This document shows, one piece after another, positions 51,769 to 61,963 of a DNA stretch of 64,000 bases. The position numbers and the translations under genes were made by a program. Below the pieces are notes generated by a model. The model searched no databases, was not told the DNA's origin, and worked only from the letters and a program-made list of their open reading frames with translations. Each line of letters begins with the position of its first letter. Position 1 is the first letter of the stretch. This stretch comes from an uncultured Lachnospiraceae bacterium (GTDB lineage Bacteria; Bacillota; Clostridia; Lachnospirales; Lachnospiraceae), in NCBI GenBank assembly GCA_934339135.1, contig CAKRHP010000013.1, forward strand, positions 51,568 to 115,567. The letters are read 5' to 3'.

Positions 51769-52854
51769 ATGACAGGAAATAAGAACAAAACAGTAGTTGT
51801 GGGGATGTCTGGGGGAGTGGACTCCTCTGTGGCGGCATATCTTCTCAAGGAGCAGGGGTATCATGTGATCGGTGCCACCATGCAGATCTGGCAGCAGGAG
51901 GACCGATGCAGCATTGAAAAGGAAGGTGGCTGTTGTGGCTGGAGTGCTGTGGAGGATGCCAGAAGAGTGGCACATATGCTGGATATTCCGTATTATGTGA
52001 TGAATTTCCGGGACGAATTTCAGGCAAAGGTCATTGATTATTTTGTAGAGGAGTACCGCCGGGGACGGACACCGAATCCCTGCATTGCCTGTAACCGGTA
52101 TGTAAAATGGGAGTCCCTTCTTCATCGGAGTATGGAGATCGGGGCGGATTATATTGCGACAGGACATTACGCAAGGATCGTACAGTGTCAAAACGGCCGG
52201 TACGCCATAGCACCATCGGTCACGGCACAGAAGGACCAAAGTTATGCACTTTATAACCTGACCCAGCATCAGCTTGCTCATACCCTGATGCCGGTAGGCG
52301 ATTATACCAAGCCACAGGTGCGGGAGATTGCGGCAAAGATTGGATTAGAAGTGGCGAATAAACCGGACAGCCAGGAAATCTGTTTTGTGCCGGATCAGGA
52401 CTATGCAGGCTTTATTGAGAGGGAGACCGGACAGAGGGAACTGCCGGGCAATTTTGTCACAGCAGATGGCAGGATTCTCGGACAGCATAAGGGAATCTCG
52501 CATTATACCGTGGGACAGCGCAAAGGCTTAAATCTTGCTATGGGGCATCCTGTCTTTGTGACACAGATCCGTCCGGAGACGAGAGAAGTGGTGATCGGAG
52601 AGGCTGAGGACGTTTTTACGGACAGACTTACCGCAGACCATATCAATTATATGGCGGCAGACCACTTTGAAGAAGGACAGGAGGTGAATGCCAAGATCCG
52701 GTATTCCCATGCCGGAGCGAAATGTGTGATCGAACGCTGTCAGGACGATGAAATTACGGTGCATTTTCTGGAACCGGTACGTGCGGTGACGCCGGGGCAG
52801 GCAGTTGTATTTTATGAGGATGGTGTGGTGCTGGGGGGAGGTACTATCTGTTAG
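51769..52854 (+). CDS. mnmA: tRNA-specific 2-thiouridylase
   Basis: MnmA makes 2-thiouridine at U34 of tRNA-Lys, -Glu and -Gln, using ATP and persulfide sulfur. From the chosen start it has 361 residues, the family length, with the PP-loop GMSGGVDSS at 12-20, the catalytic pair in NPCIACNRYVKW and QEICFVPD, and the C-terminal beta domain. The frame is open back to 51487, but that extension crosses a terminator and has no family match. ATG 51769 is 13 nt after GGAAAGG; ATG 51757 is only 1 nt after it, so the precise start is uncertain. The upstream desulfurase probably supplies its sulfur. Confidence 0.95.
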   Translation: MTGNKNKTVVVGMSGGVDSSVAAYLLKEQGYHVIGATMQIWQQEDRCSIEKEGGCCGWSAVEDARRVAHMLDIPYYVMNFRDEFQAKVIDYFVEEYRRGRTPNPCIACNRYVKWESLLHRSMEIGADYIATGHYARIVQCQNGRYAIAPSVTAQKDQSYALYNLTQHQLAHTLMPVGDYTKPQVREIAAKIGLEVANKPDSQEICFVPDQDYAGFIERETGQRELPGNFVTADGRILGQHKGISHYTVGQRKGLNLAMGHPVFVTQIRPETREVVIGEAEDVFTDRLTADHINYMAADHFEEGQEVNAKIRYSHAGAKCVIERCQDDEITVHFLEPVRAVTPGQAVVFYEDGVVLGGGTIC

Positions 52855-52980
52855 AGGGCTATTTATATTTTTTTAAGAAAGAATTATAAATTGTTTCTTG
52901 TTTTTGGGGGAAGAATATGGTAGGGTATATCACAAATTCGATACACAGATTGTTTTGTTCGAGATAAGGAGGAATGACAT

Positions 52981-53691
52981 ATGCCAATGGGAATGGGTTA
53001 TGGATATTATTGGGATCCTACGTATGTATTGGTGATCATCGGTGCCGTGATCTGTATGATCGCATCTGCCAATGTCAGCGGCACATACAAAAAATATAAT
53101 CGTGTGAGAAACAGCCGGAATATGACCGGGGCACAGGTAGCGGCACAGATCCTGCAGGAAGCAGGCTTAAGCAATATCCGCATCGAGCATATCAGTGGAG
53201 ACTTGACGGATCATTATGATCCCTCTGCCAAGGTTCTGCGGTTATCCGACAGCGTATACGGCTCTACTTCCATTGCGGCAGCCGGTGTCGCGGCTCACGA
53301 GTGCGGTCATGCGATCCAGGACAAGGTAAATTATATTCCGATCCGTCTGCGCAATGCCATTGTACCGGTAGTGAATCTGGGTTCAAAGCTTTCCTGGCCG
53401 GTGATCATTCTCGGACTGATCCTGGGAAGAGCGGGTCTGCTGCAGATCGGTATTATTTTATTTGGCCTGACTCTGTTGTTTCAGGTGGTTACTCTTCCGG
53501 TAGAGTTTAATGCATCCGGCAGAGCACTGAGGATACTGGATAAGAGAGGGATTCTGGGACATGAGGAGATGAGAGGCGCCAGAAAGGTGTTGGGAGCGGC
53601 AGCCATGACATATGTGACTGCGACGATCTCTACGTTACTGCAGTTGCTGCGTCTCGTTCTTCTGTTTGGAAACCGGTCCAACAATGATTAA
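52981..53691 (+). CDS. YugP-like zinc metallopeptidase
   Basis: A 236-residue membrane protein of the neutral zinc metallopeptidase (YugP) family, function unknown. There is an N-terminal helix (about 14-32), then a segment with DPSAKVLRLSDSVYGSTSIA, the zinc motif AAHECGHAIQ (H106, E107, H110), then two further helices at about 135-170 and a C-terminal helix. FNASGRALRIL carries the family-conserved Glu-Phe region that may supply the third ligand. AAGGAGG lies 8 nt upstream. It is monocistronic, with a terminator behind. Confidence 0.9.
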   Translation: MPMGMGYGYYWDPTYVLVIIGAVICMIASANVSGTYKKYNRVRNSRNMTGAQVAAQILQEAGLSNIRIEHISGDLTDHYDPSAKVLRLSDSVYGSTSIAAAGVAAHECGHAIQDKVNYIPIRLRNAIVPVVNLGSKLSWPVIILGLILGRAGLLQIGIILFGLTLLFQVVTLPVEFNASGRALRILDKRGILGHEEMRGARKVLGAAAMTYVTATISTLLQLLRLVLLFGNRSNND

Positions 53692-53694
53692 ATA

Positions 53695-53731
53695 AAAATG
53701 CACAAACTACAAAAAGTTTGTGCATTTTTTT
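53695..53731 (+). terminator. Terminator after the YugP-like gene
   Basis: AAAAATGCACAAACT (53695-53709) pairs with AGTTTGTGCATTTTT (53715-53729), with a T-run. Confidence 0.95.
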
Positions 53732-53817
53732 GTATAATGTTGTACAATAAAAGAGCAGGCGGAAATGACCGCCAAATTTATATCATCAATAAATTATTTT
53801 GAAAGGATGGAGATGGA

Positions 53818-55611
53818 ATGGCAGAAAACAGAATGATTGGGGACTATCCTGTAATTGGAATTCGTCCGACGATAGATGGACGAAGAGGACCGCTTAAGGT
53901 ACGTGAGTCACTGGAGGCTCAGACCATGGGCATGGCTAAAAATGCCGCAAAGCTTTTTGAGGAGAACCTGCGTTACTCCAATGGAGAGCCGGTAAAGGTT
54001 GTGATCGCAGATACAACCATCGGACGCGTAGCAGAGGCGGCTGCCTGTGCGGACAAGTTCCGCAGAGAAGGTGTTGATATTACACTGACCGTTACTCCTT
54101 GCTGGTGCTATGGATCTGAGACGATGGATATGGATAAAAATACCATCAAAGCAGTATGGGGCTTTAATGGTACAGAGAGACCGGGTGCAGTATATCTTGC
54201 CGCTGTACTGGCAGCTCATGCACAGAAGGGTCTTCCGGCATTTGGTATTTACGGTAAGGATGTTCAGGAGGCAGATGCCGAGGAGATTCCGGAGGATGTA
54301 AAGGGGAAGCTTCTTCGTTTTGGACGTGCAGCGATCGCTGCAGCAACCATGCGTGGAAAATCTTATCTGCAGATCGGTGCTGTCACCATGGGAATTGCAG
54401 GCTCTATTGTAAACTGTGAATTCATCGAGGAATATCTTGGCATGCGTGTAGAGTCCGTGGATGAGGTTGAGATCATCCGTCGTATGTCTGAGGGTATTTA
54501 TGATCATGAAGAATTCGAGAGAGCATTATCCTGGACAGAGTCCCACTGCAAAGAGGGCTGGGACAAGAACCCGGATTTCGTAAAGAGAAACGACGAGCAG
54601 AAGCAGCGTGACTGGGAGTTCGTCGTTAAGATGATGTGTATCATCAAGGACCTGATGAATGGAAATAAAAATCTTCCGGAAGGCAGAGAAGAGGAGGCAG
54701 TTGGACACAATGCCATCGCTGCCGGTTTCCAGGGGCAGAGACAGTGGACAGATTTCTATCCGAATGGAGATTTCGCAGAGGCACTCTGTAATTCGTCCTT
54801 TGACTGGAATGGTGCGAGAGAGCCTTATATTCTGGCAACAGAGAATGATACCCTGAATGGCCTTGGCATGCTGTTTATGAAGCTTCTTACCGGTCGTGCA
54901 CAGATCTTCGCAGATGTTCGTACATACTGGAGCCCGGATGCTGTCAAGAAAGCAACCGGCTATGATCTGGAGGGCATTGCAAAAGAGGCAGGTGGATTCC
55001 TGCATCTGATCAATTCCGGAGCGGCTTGTCTGGATGCCTGTGGAGAGGTGAAGGACGAGAATGGCAACGGCGTGATCAAGCCATTCTGGGAGATGACAGA
55101 GGCAGACCAGAAGGCATGTCTGGAGGCGACCGAGTGGTGTGCTGCCGATAACGGATACTTCCGTGGTGGTGGATTCTCTTCCAGATATCTTACCAGAGCA
55201 GAAATGCCTGCAACCATGATCCGTCTGAACCTGGTCAAGGGACTGGGACCGGTTCTGCAGATCTGCGAGGGTTATACCATCAATCTGCCGGATGAGGTAT
55301 CGGATAAGATCTGGAAGCGTACCGACTATACCTGGCCTTGTACCTGGTTTGCTCCTCGTGTTACCGGTGAGGGCGCATTCAAGACCGCATATGATGTCAT
55401 GAATAACTGGGGTGCTAACCACGGTGCCATCAGTTATGGCCATATCGGAGCAGATTTGATCACCCTGGCATCCATCCTCAGAATTCCGGTATGCATGCAT
55501 AATGTACCGGAGGAGGATATCTTCCGTCCATCTGCATGGAATGCATTTGGTATGGATAAAGAGGGTCAGGATTACCGCGCATGTGCCGCATATGGACCTC
55601 TTTATAAATAG
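53818..55611 (+). CDS. fucI: L-fucose isomerase
   Basis: Converts L-fucose to L-fuculose (and D-arabinose to D-ribulose), a Mn2+-dependent first step of fucose use. The 597-residue protein matches FucI along its length: [73 protein letters not shown] and a C-terminal [34 protein letters not shown] covers the start. The kinase, aldolase and permease genes that usually accompany fucI are absent here, so the rest of the pathway must lie elsewhere. glgP follows from its own promoter. Confidence 0.95.
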   Translation: MAENRMIGDYPVIGIRPTIDGRRGPLKVRESLEAQTMGMAKNAAKLFEENLRYSNGEPVKVVIADTTIGRVAEAAACADKFRREGVDITLTVTPCWCYGSETMDMDKNTIKAVWGFNGTERPGAVYLAAVLAAHAQKGLPAFGIYGKDVQEADAEEIPEDVKGKLLRFGRAAIAAATMRGKSYLQIGAVTMGIAGSIVNCEFIEEYLGMRVESVDEVEIIRRMSEGIYDHEEFERALSWTESHCKEGWDKNPDFVKRNDEQKQRDWEFVVKMMCIIKDLMNGNKNLPEGREEEAVGHNAIAAGFQGQRQWTDFYPNGDFAEALCNSSFDWNGAREPYILATENDTLNGLGMLFMKLLTGRAQIFADVRTYWSPDAVKKATGYDLEGIAKEAGGFLHLINSGAACLDACGEVKDENGNGVIKPFWEMTEADQKACLEATEWCAADNGYFRGGGFSSRYLTRAEMPATMIRLNLVKGLGPVLQICEGYTINLPDEVSDKIWKRTDYTWPCTWFAPRVTGEGAFKTAYDVMNNWGANHGAISYGHIGADLITLASILRIPVCMHNVPEEDIFRPSAWNAFGMDKEGQDYRACAAYGPLYK

Positions 55612-55619
55612 TTTCTATT

Positions 55620-55648
55620 TTGACCGTAGAATGAAAGTATGGTATACT
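55620..55648 (+). promoter_or_regulatory. glgP promoter
   Basis: TTGACC (55620-55625), a 17-nt spacer and TATACT (55643-55648), starting 8 nt after the fucI stop codon. Confidence 0.8.
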
Positions 55649-55661
55649 TATCTGTACGTGG

Positions 55662-55770
55662 GACAATATGGCCAGTGCAGATGGGTATACCATATTGTTT
55701 ATTAGGAGAAAATGTGCACATGGCGATTTTTTGCCGGTAAGTTTTGCCTGCGGTGCAGAGCCGACAGGTA
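55662..55770 (+). promoter_or_regulatory. Structured leader of the glgP transcript
   Basis: The 5' UTR is about 135 nt. It holds ACAATATGG/CCATATTGT (stem 9 bp) and a second hairpin CCTG-CGG/CCG-A-CAGG near 55748-55770. Known riboswitch motifs are not recognised. Confidence 0.4.
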
Positions 55771-55792
55771 GAGAAAGGAATGTAAGAGGATT

Positions 55793-58033
55793 ATGTTTGA
55801 ACAGGAGATCGAAAGTATTGCAGCAGGAGGAAGTAATGAGGAAATTTATTACAATCTGCTGAATCTGACCAAAAGAGTGATTGATCAGAAGGGACGGATT
55901 GAGGGAAAGAAAAAAGTCTATTACATATCAGCAGAGTTTCTGATCGGAAAGCTTTTATCCAATAATCTGATCAATCTGGGGCTTTATGATCAGGTCAATG
56001 AGGCACTGAAAAAGAATGGAAAGTCCATGGCTGACATTGAGGAGATCGAGCCGGAACCATCTCTTGGTAATGGTGGACTTGGCCGTCTGGCTGCATGTTT
56101 TCTGGATTCTATTGCAACATTGGGGCTGCCGGGAGACGGTGTAGGACTGAATTATCATCTGGGATTGTTTAAGCAGGTATTTGAGCAGAATATGCAGAAG
56201 GAGACTCCGAATCCTTGGATTCAGGATCAGAGCTGGCTTCGCCGGACCGATGTGGGATATCCTGTAATTTTCCATAATAAGACGGTTCAGTCTGTGATGT
56301 ATGAAATTGATGTTACAGGCTATGATAATAAGGTAAATACATTGAAGCTGTTTGATCTGGACAGTGTGGATGATTCTATTGTGCAGGGAGACAGCATCTG
56401 GTTTAACAAGGATGAGATCACAAAGAATCTCACATTATTCCTTTATCCGGATGACAGTGATGTACAGGGTCAGCTGCTTCGTATCTATCAGCAGTATTTT
56501 ATGGTCAGCAATGCCGCACAGCTTATTATTGATGAGGCACTGGCAAAGGGAAGCACCCTTTACGATCTGCCGGATTATGCTGTTGTTCAGATCAATGATA
56601 CCCACCCAACCATGGTGATTCCGGAGTTGATCCGTTTGCTGGTCAACCGTGGCATTGAGATGAACGATGCCATTGGCATTGTATCCAGAATGTGTGCCTA
56701 TACCAACCACACCATCCTTGCAGAGGCTCTGGAGAAGTGGCCGATGTGGTATCTGGAAAAGGTTGTGCCACAGCTTGTTCCGATCATTAAGATGCTGGAT
56801 GTCAAGGTAAAGGAGAAATACTCTGACCCTAGAGTTGCCATTATTGATGAGAACAATACTGTCCATATGGCACATATCGACATTCACTACAGCACCAGCG
56901 TAAACGGTGTGGCATATCTGCACACAGAGATCCTGAAGAATTCTGAGCTGAAGCCGTTCTATGATCTCTATCCGCAGAAGTTTAACAATAAGACAAACGG
57001 TATTACATTCCGCCGCTGGCTGCTTCACTGCAACCATCCGTTGACGGATTATATCACAGATAAGATCGGAGCTGACTTTAAGAAGGATGCATCCAAGCTG
57101 GAGGATCTGTTAAAGTATCAGGATGATCAGAAGGTTCTCGATGATATTTACGAGATCAAGCGTCAGAAAAAGAAAGAGCTGGCAGCATATCTCAAGGAAA
57201 AGGAGAACATCACAGTCGATGAAAATTCTGTTTTTGATGTACAGGTAAAACGTCTCCATGAGTACAAGCGTCAGCAGATGAATGCATTATATGTGATCCA
57301 CAAATATATGGATATCAAGGCCGGCAACAAGCCAAAGACACCGGTAACGGTTATTTTTGGAGCAAAGGCAGCACCGGCATATACCATTGCAAAGGACATT
57401 ATCCATCTGATCCTCTGTCTGTCAGAGCTGATCAATAACGATCCGGAGGTGAGTCCTTACCTCAAGGTTGTTATGCTGGAGAACTACAATGTTTCTTACG
57501 CTGAGAAGGTGATTCCGGCAGCAGACATTTCCGAGCAGATCTCACTGGCATCCAAGGAGGCAAGTGGAACCGGTAATATGAAGTTTATGCTGAATGGTGC
57601 CATCACTCTTGGTACAGAGGATGGAGCCAATGTCGAGATCCACCAGTTTGTGGGCGATGACAATATCTATATCTTTGGTAAGTCCAGTGAAGAGGTTATT
57701 GAGCATTATGCTAAGGCAGATTACAGCGCAGAATCTATTTATGATGCAGATCCGGAGATTGCAAAGCTTGTAGATTTCATTATCAGCAAGGAAATGTTTG
57801 CAGTAGGCAACAAAAAGAGTCTGATCCGTCTGTATATGGAGCTTCTGACAAAGGACTGGTTTATGACCCTGCTTGATGTAAAGGAATATATTCAGGTTAA
57901 GGAGAAAATGCTTGCAGACTATGCAGACAAAAAAGCCTGGGAACAGAAAATGATAGTCAATATTGCAAAGGCCGGATTCTTCTCATCCGATCGTACGATC
58001 GCACAGTACAATGAGGATATCTGGCATCTGTAG
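55793..58033 (+). CDS. glgP: Glycogen/starch phosphorylase
   Basis: A PLP-dependent GT35 enzyme releasing glucose-1-phosphate from alpha-1,4-glucans. At 746 residues it is about 60 shorter than E. coli GlgP; the N-terminal regulatory segment is reduced, so it starts close to [19 protein letters not shown]. Catalytic blocks are [43 protein letters not shown] and the PLP site [13 protein letters not shown] with K597. The start is preceded by AAGAGGATT. It has its own promoter and a long leader. A small membrane protein gene and the PFK gene follow, suggesting coupling of glycogen breakdown to glycolysis. Confidence 0.96.
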   Translation: MFEQEIESIAAGGSNEEIYYNLLNLTKRVIDQKGRIEGKKKVYYISAEFLIGKLLSNNLINLGLYDQVNEALKKNGKSMADIEEIEPEPSLGNGGLGRLAACFLDSIATLGLPGDGVGLNYHLGLFKQVFEQNMQKETPNPWIQDQSWLRRTDVGYPVIFHNKTVQSVMYEIDVTGYDNKVNTLKLFDLDSVDDSIVQGDSIWFNKDEITKNLTLFLYPDDSDVQGQLLRIYQQYFMVSNAAQLIIDEALAKGSTLYDLPDYAVVQINDTHPTMVIPELIRLLVNRGIEMNDAIGIVSRMCAYTNHTILAEALEKWPMWYLEKVVPQLVPIIKMLDVKVKEKYSDPRVAIIDENNTVHMAHIDIHYSTSVNGVAYLHTEILKNSELKPFYDLYPQKFNNKTNGITFRRWLLHCNHPLTDYITDKIGADFKKDASKLEDLLKYQDDQKVLDDIYEIKRQKKKELAAYLKEKENITVDENSVFDVQVKRLHEYKRQQMNALYVIHKYMDIKAGNKPKTPVTVIFGAKAAPAYTIAKDIIHLILCLSELINNDPEVSPYLKVVMLENYNVSYAEKVIPAADISEQISLASKEASGTGNMKFMLNGAITLGTEDGANVEIHQFVGDDNIYIFGKSSEEVIEHYAKADYSAESIYDADPEIAKLVDFIISKEMFAVGNKKSLIRLYMELLTKDWFMTLLDVKEYIQVKEKMLADYADKKAWEQKMIVNIAKAGFFSSDRTIAQYNEDIWHL

Positions 58034-58046
58034 GAGTAAATAAAAC

Positions 58047-58247
58047 ATGATGCTTACAGCGATCATATCTCCGGGGGTGGCAGGTGTCGTACTTCTGGTG
58101 GTGCTTGCAGGTGGATATCTGATGAACCGGATCATTCAGAAAAAGTACGGCTACACACCGGAGCGAGAGAAGGAATTGGAGGAGGCAAAGGAAGAGGGTG
58201 CCTCTGACGATAGATCACACCCATCGTGTGAAAAGAAACATTACTGA
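58047..58247 (+). CDS. Hypothetical single-pass membrane protein (66 residues)
   Basis: One membrane helix near the N-terminus (PGVAGVVLLVVLAGGYLMNR) is followed by a charged cytoplasmic tail rich in Glu and Lys (REKELEEAKEEGASDD) and the end SHPSCEKKHY. No family is recognised. It begins 13 nt after glgP with a TAGGAG site, at either of two adjacent ATGs, and ends 47 nt before the PFK gene, so it is probably co-transcribed with both. Confidence 0.6.
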   Translation: MMLTAIISPGVAGVVLLVVLAGGYLMNRIIQKKYGYTPEREKELEEAKEEGASDDRSHPSCEKKHY

Positions 58248-58294
58248 GGTGAAAGCATTGATGGCGCTATGGGAGCGCAGAATTGGAGGAAAAC

Positions 58295-59368
58295 GTGAAA
58301 CGAATTGGTTTTTTGACAAGTGGCGGTGACTGTCAGAGTTTGAATGCAACCATGCGGGGTGTGGCCAAGACATTGTATCAGGCAAATCCGGATGTGGAAA
58401 TTTACGGTATTTTAGAGGGATATAAGGGATTGATCTACGGCAACCGTCGTAAGATGGAGCCGAAGGATTTCTCCGGAATATTAACAGAAGGTGGAACGAT
58501 TATCGGAACTTCCAGACAGCCCTTCAAGAAGATGGGAGAGCCGGATGAGAACGGTCTTGATAAGGTAAAGGCCATGCTGGACAATTACAAAAAATGGAAG
58601 CTTGACTGCCTGGTGATCCTTGGCGGAAACGGTACCCACAAAACAGCAAATCTTCTCAGTGAAAAAGGCTGCAATGTGGTCACTCTTCCAAAGACCATTG
58701 ACAATGATATCTGGGGAACGGATATTACCTTTGGTTTTCAGAGTGCAGTAAATATTGCAACCAATGCCATCGACTGCATCCATACCACGGCAGCTTCCCA
58801 TGGACGAGTCTTTATCGTAGAGGTAATGGGGCACAAGGTAGGCTGGCTGACACTTCATGCCGGTATTGCAGGAGGCGCAGACATCATTCTTCTGCCGGAG
58901 ATTCCATATGATATTAACTCTGTGGTAAAGGCCTTGGAGAAAAGAAGTGCCCAAGGCAAGCGTTTCTCTATTCTGGCGGTAGCTGAGGGGGCGATTTCCA
59001 AAGAGGACGCAGCACTCAGCAAGAAGGAGCTTAAGGCAAAGAGAAAGAAAATGGCATATCCTTCCATCTCTTATGAAATCGGCGCACAGATTCAGGAAAA
59101 GACAGGTCAGGAAGTGCGTATCACGGTTCCGGGTCATATGCAGCGAGGAGGAGAGCCATGTCCTTACGACCGTGTTCTTTCCACACGTCTCGGTGCAGCG
59201 GCAGCCCAGCTGATCATGAAGGAGAAGTATGGTTATATGGTAGGTATGGTAAATGGAGAGACTGTACCGGTACCACTTTCTGAGGTGGCAGGCAAGCTGA
59301 AAATGGTAGATCCAAAGGCTTCCATTATTCAGGAGATTAAAGAAATGGGTATTTGTTTTGGTGACTAA
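58295..59368 (+). CDS. 6-phosphofructokinase, PPi-type signature (GTG start)
   Basis: A 357-residue PfkA-superfamily enzyme that phosphorylates fructose-6-phosphate. The N-terminal nucleotide/PPi site is TSGGDCQSLNATMRG, with Ser where GLNA is usual. The donor-specificity residues are mixed: GGNGT (110-114) resembles the ATP form GGDGS, with Asn for Asp, but PKTIDND (132-138) has the Lys typical of PPi-dependent enzymes, where ATP enzymes have Gly. The sugar site VEVMGHKVGW and VPGHMQRGG are present. The GTG at 58295 has GGAGG 5 nt upstream, preferred over the TTG at 58283. dnaX follows after 19 nt. Confidence 0.9.
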   Translation: MKRIGFLTSGGDCQSLNATMRGVAKTLYQANPDVEIYGILEGYKGLIYGNRRKMEPKDFSGILTEGGTIIGTSRQPFKKMGEPDENGLDKVKAMLDNYKKWKLDCLVILGGNGTHKTANLLSEKGCNVVTLPKTIDNDIWGTDITFGFQSAVNIATNAIDCIHTTAASHGRVFIVEVMGHKVGWLTLHAGIAGGADIILLPEIPYDINSVVKALEKRSAQGKRFSILAVAEGAISKEDAALSKKELKAKRKKMAYPSISYEIGAQIQEKTGQEVRITVPGHMQRGGEPCPYDRVLSTRLGAAAAQLIMKEKYGYMVGMVNGETVPVPLSEVAGKLKMVDPKASIIQEIKEMGICFGD

Positions 59369-59387
59369 CTTTGAATAGGAGATAATT

Positions 59388-60962
59388 ATGTCATATACGG
59401 CATTATATCGGAAGTTCCGGCCATCAGGGTTTGATGAGGTCAAGGGACAGGATCAGATTGTGACGACCCTGCGGAATCAGATCAAGACGGATCGGATCGG
59501 TCATGCGTATCTGTTTTGCGGTACCCGTGGAACCGGTAAGACATCGGTGGCAAAGATCATGGCGAAGGCGGTGAACTGTGAATCACCGGTAGACGGCAGT
59601 CCATGTAACCAGTGTGCCATGTGTCAGAAGATCAACAGCCAGACATCCATGAATGTCATTGAGATCGATGCGGCATCCAACAATGGTGTGGGAAACATTC
59701 GTGATATTATTGATGAGGTGCAGTATTCTCCCACGGAGGGACGTTATAAGGTTTATATTATTGATGAGGTACACATGCTTTCCACTGGAGCGTTTAATGC
59801 TCTTTTGAAAACACTGGAGGAGCCGCCGGAATATGTGATCTTTATTCTGGCGACAACGGAAGTGCATAAGATTCCTATCACGATCCTGTCCAGGTGTCAG
59901 AGGTATAATTTTAAACGAATTACCATAGATACCATACAGGCGAGATTAAGAGAGCTGGTGGACAAAGAACAGCTGGAGGTTGAGGATAAGGCTCTTCGTT
60001 ATATTGCAAAAACAGCCGATGGATCCCTGCGAGATGCACTGAGTCTGTTGGATCAGTGTATTGCCTTTTATCTGGGACAGGCATTAACCTATGATAAGGC
60101 ACTGGAAGTATTGGGAGCTGTGGACACTGTGGTGTACAGCCGTATGTTTCGTTATGTGGCAGACTGCAATGCGGTGGGATGTCTGGAGCTTGTGGAAGAA
60201 ATGATGGTAAGCGGCAGGGATCTGACACAGTTTATGAATGAATTTATCTGGTATATCAGAAACCTTCTGCTGATCGGAAGCTCGGAGCAGGGAAGTGAGC
60301 TGGTGGATGTTTCCAGTGAACAGCTTGTGAATCTGCAGGAAGAAAGTACGATGCTGTCTCAGGAGACCATGATCCGGTATATACGAATATTGTCGGAACT
60401 ATCGAACCAGATTCGCTATGCAGTACAAAAAAGGATTCTCATCGAGGTTGCATTGATCAAGCTTTGCAAACCGCAGATGGATCATGAGCAGGATCTGACA
60501 ACGATCCTGAAACGGCTGGAGGTAGTGGAGAAGCAGCTGGAAAACGGAGTACCTGTAGCAGCTCCGGCAACATCAACGGCAGCTGTGGCGCAGGCGGCAC
60601 CGGCAGAGGAAAAGCCAAAGATCTGTCCAAAAGCATTGCCGGAGGATATACAGGCACTGCTTAAGATCTGGCCTCAGGTCTGCAGTCAGTGTGGACCGGT
60701 GGAAAGACTGGCGCTGCAAAATGCCAAAAGAACGTTAGGGGAAAACGGAGCACTGGTGCTTCAGTTTTCAGATCCGACGGATGGCGGAATATTCCAGCAG
60801 GATGACGGAAAACGTCTGGAGGAGCTGGATACCATTATTCAAAACGTTCTTGGAAAACAGGTGGAGCTTCAGATACGGGTTGTTTCCGAGAAGGTTCAGG
60901 AGCAATACGAGGATATTGGAAATATTGTTCATTTTGATGGAATAGAAATTATTGATGATTAG
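59388..60962 (+). CDS. dnaX: DNA polymerase III subunits gamma/tau
   Basis: The clamp-loader ATPase of the replicative polymerase. The 524-residue protein has AAA+ motifs Walker [10 protein letters not shown] (45-53), zinc cysteines C64, C73, C76 and C79, Walker [12 protein letters not shown], and the SRC motif (LSRCQRYNF). Domain III is followed by a Pro/Ala-rich linker (about 385-405, [20 protein letters not shown]) and a short tau C-terminus. There is no obvious slippage run for a separate gamma form. GGAG precedes the ATG. It heads the conserved dnaX-ybaB-recR cluster. Confidence 0.96.
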   Translation: MSYTALYRKFRPSGFDEVKGQDQIVTTLRNQIKTDRIGHAYLFCGTRGTGKTSVAKIMAKAVNCESPVDGSPCNQCAMCQKINSQTSMNVIEIDAASNNGVGNIRDIIDEVQYSPTEGRYKVYIIDEVHMLSTGAFNALLKTLEEPPEYVIFILATTEVHKIPITILSRCQRYNFKRITIDTIQARLRELVDKEQLEVEDKALRYIAKTADGSLRDALSLLDQCIAFYLGQALTYDKALEVLGAVDTVVYSRMFRYVADCNAVGCLELVEEMMVSGRDLTQFMNEFIWYIRNLLLIGSSEQGSELVDVSSEQLVNLQEESTMLSQETMIRYIRILSELSNQIRYAVQKRILIEVALIKLCKPQMDHEQDLTTILKRLEVVEKQLENGVPVAAPATSTAAVAQAAPAEEKPKICPKALPEDIQALLKIWPQVCSQCGPVERLALQNAKRTLGENGALVLQFSDPTDGGIFQQDDGKRLEELDTIIQNVLGKQVELQIRVVSEKVQEQYEDIGNIVHFDGIEIIDD

Positions 60963-60979
60963 AAAGGCAGGAAATAAAA

Positions 60980-61330
60980 ATGGCTAAGAGAGGTGGATTT
61001 CCGGGAGGAATGCCGGGAAATATGAATAATCTGATGAAGCAGGCGCAGAGAATGCAGCGTCAGATGGAAGAGAAGACAAAGGAGCTTGAGGAGAAGGAAT
61101 TCGAGGCATCTGCAGGCGGTGGTGTCGTTACGGTAAAGGTTTCCGGTAAAAAAGAGGTTTTATCCGTAAAGCTTTCAGAAGAGGTCGTGGATCCGGATGA
61201 TATTGAGACACTGGAGGATCTGATCGTTGCCGCAACCAATGAGGCACTTCGTAAGATGGAAGAGGAAAATGCACAGGTAATGCAGCAGCTGACCGGCGGT
61301 CTTGGCGGCATGGGTGGCGGATTATTCTAA
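60980..61330 (+). CDS. YbaB/EbfC nucleoid-associated protein
   Basis: A 116-residue dimeric DNA-binding protein of the YbaB/EbfC family, nearly always found between dnaX and recR. The Gly/Met-rich start ([20 protein letters not shown]) leads into the long helix with [17 protein letters not shown], then the strands [20 protein letters not shown] and a C-terminal Gly-rich tail. AAAGGCAGG precedes the ATG, 17 nt after dnaX. Confidence 0.95.
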   Translation: MAKRGGFPGGMPGNMNNLMKQAQRMQRQMEEKTKELEEKEFEASAGGGVVTVKVSGKKEVLSVKLSEEVVDPDDIETLEDLIVAATNEALRKMEEENAQVMQQLTGGLGGMGGGLF

Positions 61331-61366
61331 TACCACAAAAATCATACCGAAGGGAAAGTGACCAAA

Positions 61367-61963
61367 ATGGATGTATACAGCAGTCAGATCACTGCTCTGG
61401 TGGAACAATTATCCAGATTGCCGGGGATTGGTGCAAAATCAGCACAAAGGCTGGCGTTTCATATACTGAATATGCCGGAAGATCAGGTGATGAGTTTATC
61501 CCAGGCTATGACCAATGCCAAAAAAAATGTGCATTACTGTAAAGAATGCTGTACGTATACGGATCAGGAGCTTTGTCCGATCTGTGCCAGTGAGAAAAGA
61601 AATCATCGTGTTATTATGGTGGTAGAAAATCCGAGAGATCTGGCGGCATATGAGAAGACTGGGAAATATGACGGGGTGTATCATGTGCTTCATGGAGCGA
61701 TTTCTCCGATGCTTGGAATTGGGCCGGCAGATATCCGGCTGCGGGAGCTGATGGTTCGTCTCCAGCAGGATGTGGATGAAGTTATTGTGGCAACGAACAA
61801 AAATCTTGAGGGAGATGCTACGGCTACTTATATCAGTAAACTGGTGAAACCCACAGGGATCAAGGTAAGCCGGATCGCCAGTGGAGTTCCGGTTGGCGGA
61901 GACTTAGAATATATCGATGAAGTGACGCTCCTGCGGGCTTTGGAGGGTAGAACAGACATGTAG
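61367..61963 (+). CDS. recR: Recombination mediator RecR
   Basis: RecR works with RecO (and RecF) to load RecA on SSB-coated gaps. The 198-residue protein has the N-terminal helix-hairpin-helix LSRLPGIGAKSAQRLAFHIL, a C4 zinc finger (C58, C61, C70, C73), a Toprim domain (VVENPRDLAAYE onward) and the C-terminal ASGVPVGGDLEYIDEVTLLR. The ATG at 61367 gives the family N-terminus MDVYSSQI; an in-frame GTG at 61358 is possible. Its last 60 nt overlap the convergent yyaC gene. Confidence 0.96.
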   Translation: MDVYSSQITALVEQLSRLPGIGAKSAQRLAFHILNMPEDQVMSLSQAMTNAKKNVHYCKECCTYTDQELCPICASEKRNHRVIMVVENPRDLAAYEKTGKYDGVYHVLHGAISPMLGIGPADIRLRELMVRLQQDVDEVIVATNKNLEGDATATYISKLVKPTGIKVSRIASGVPVGGDLEYIDEVTLLRALEGRTDM

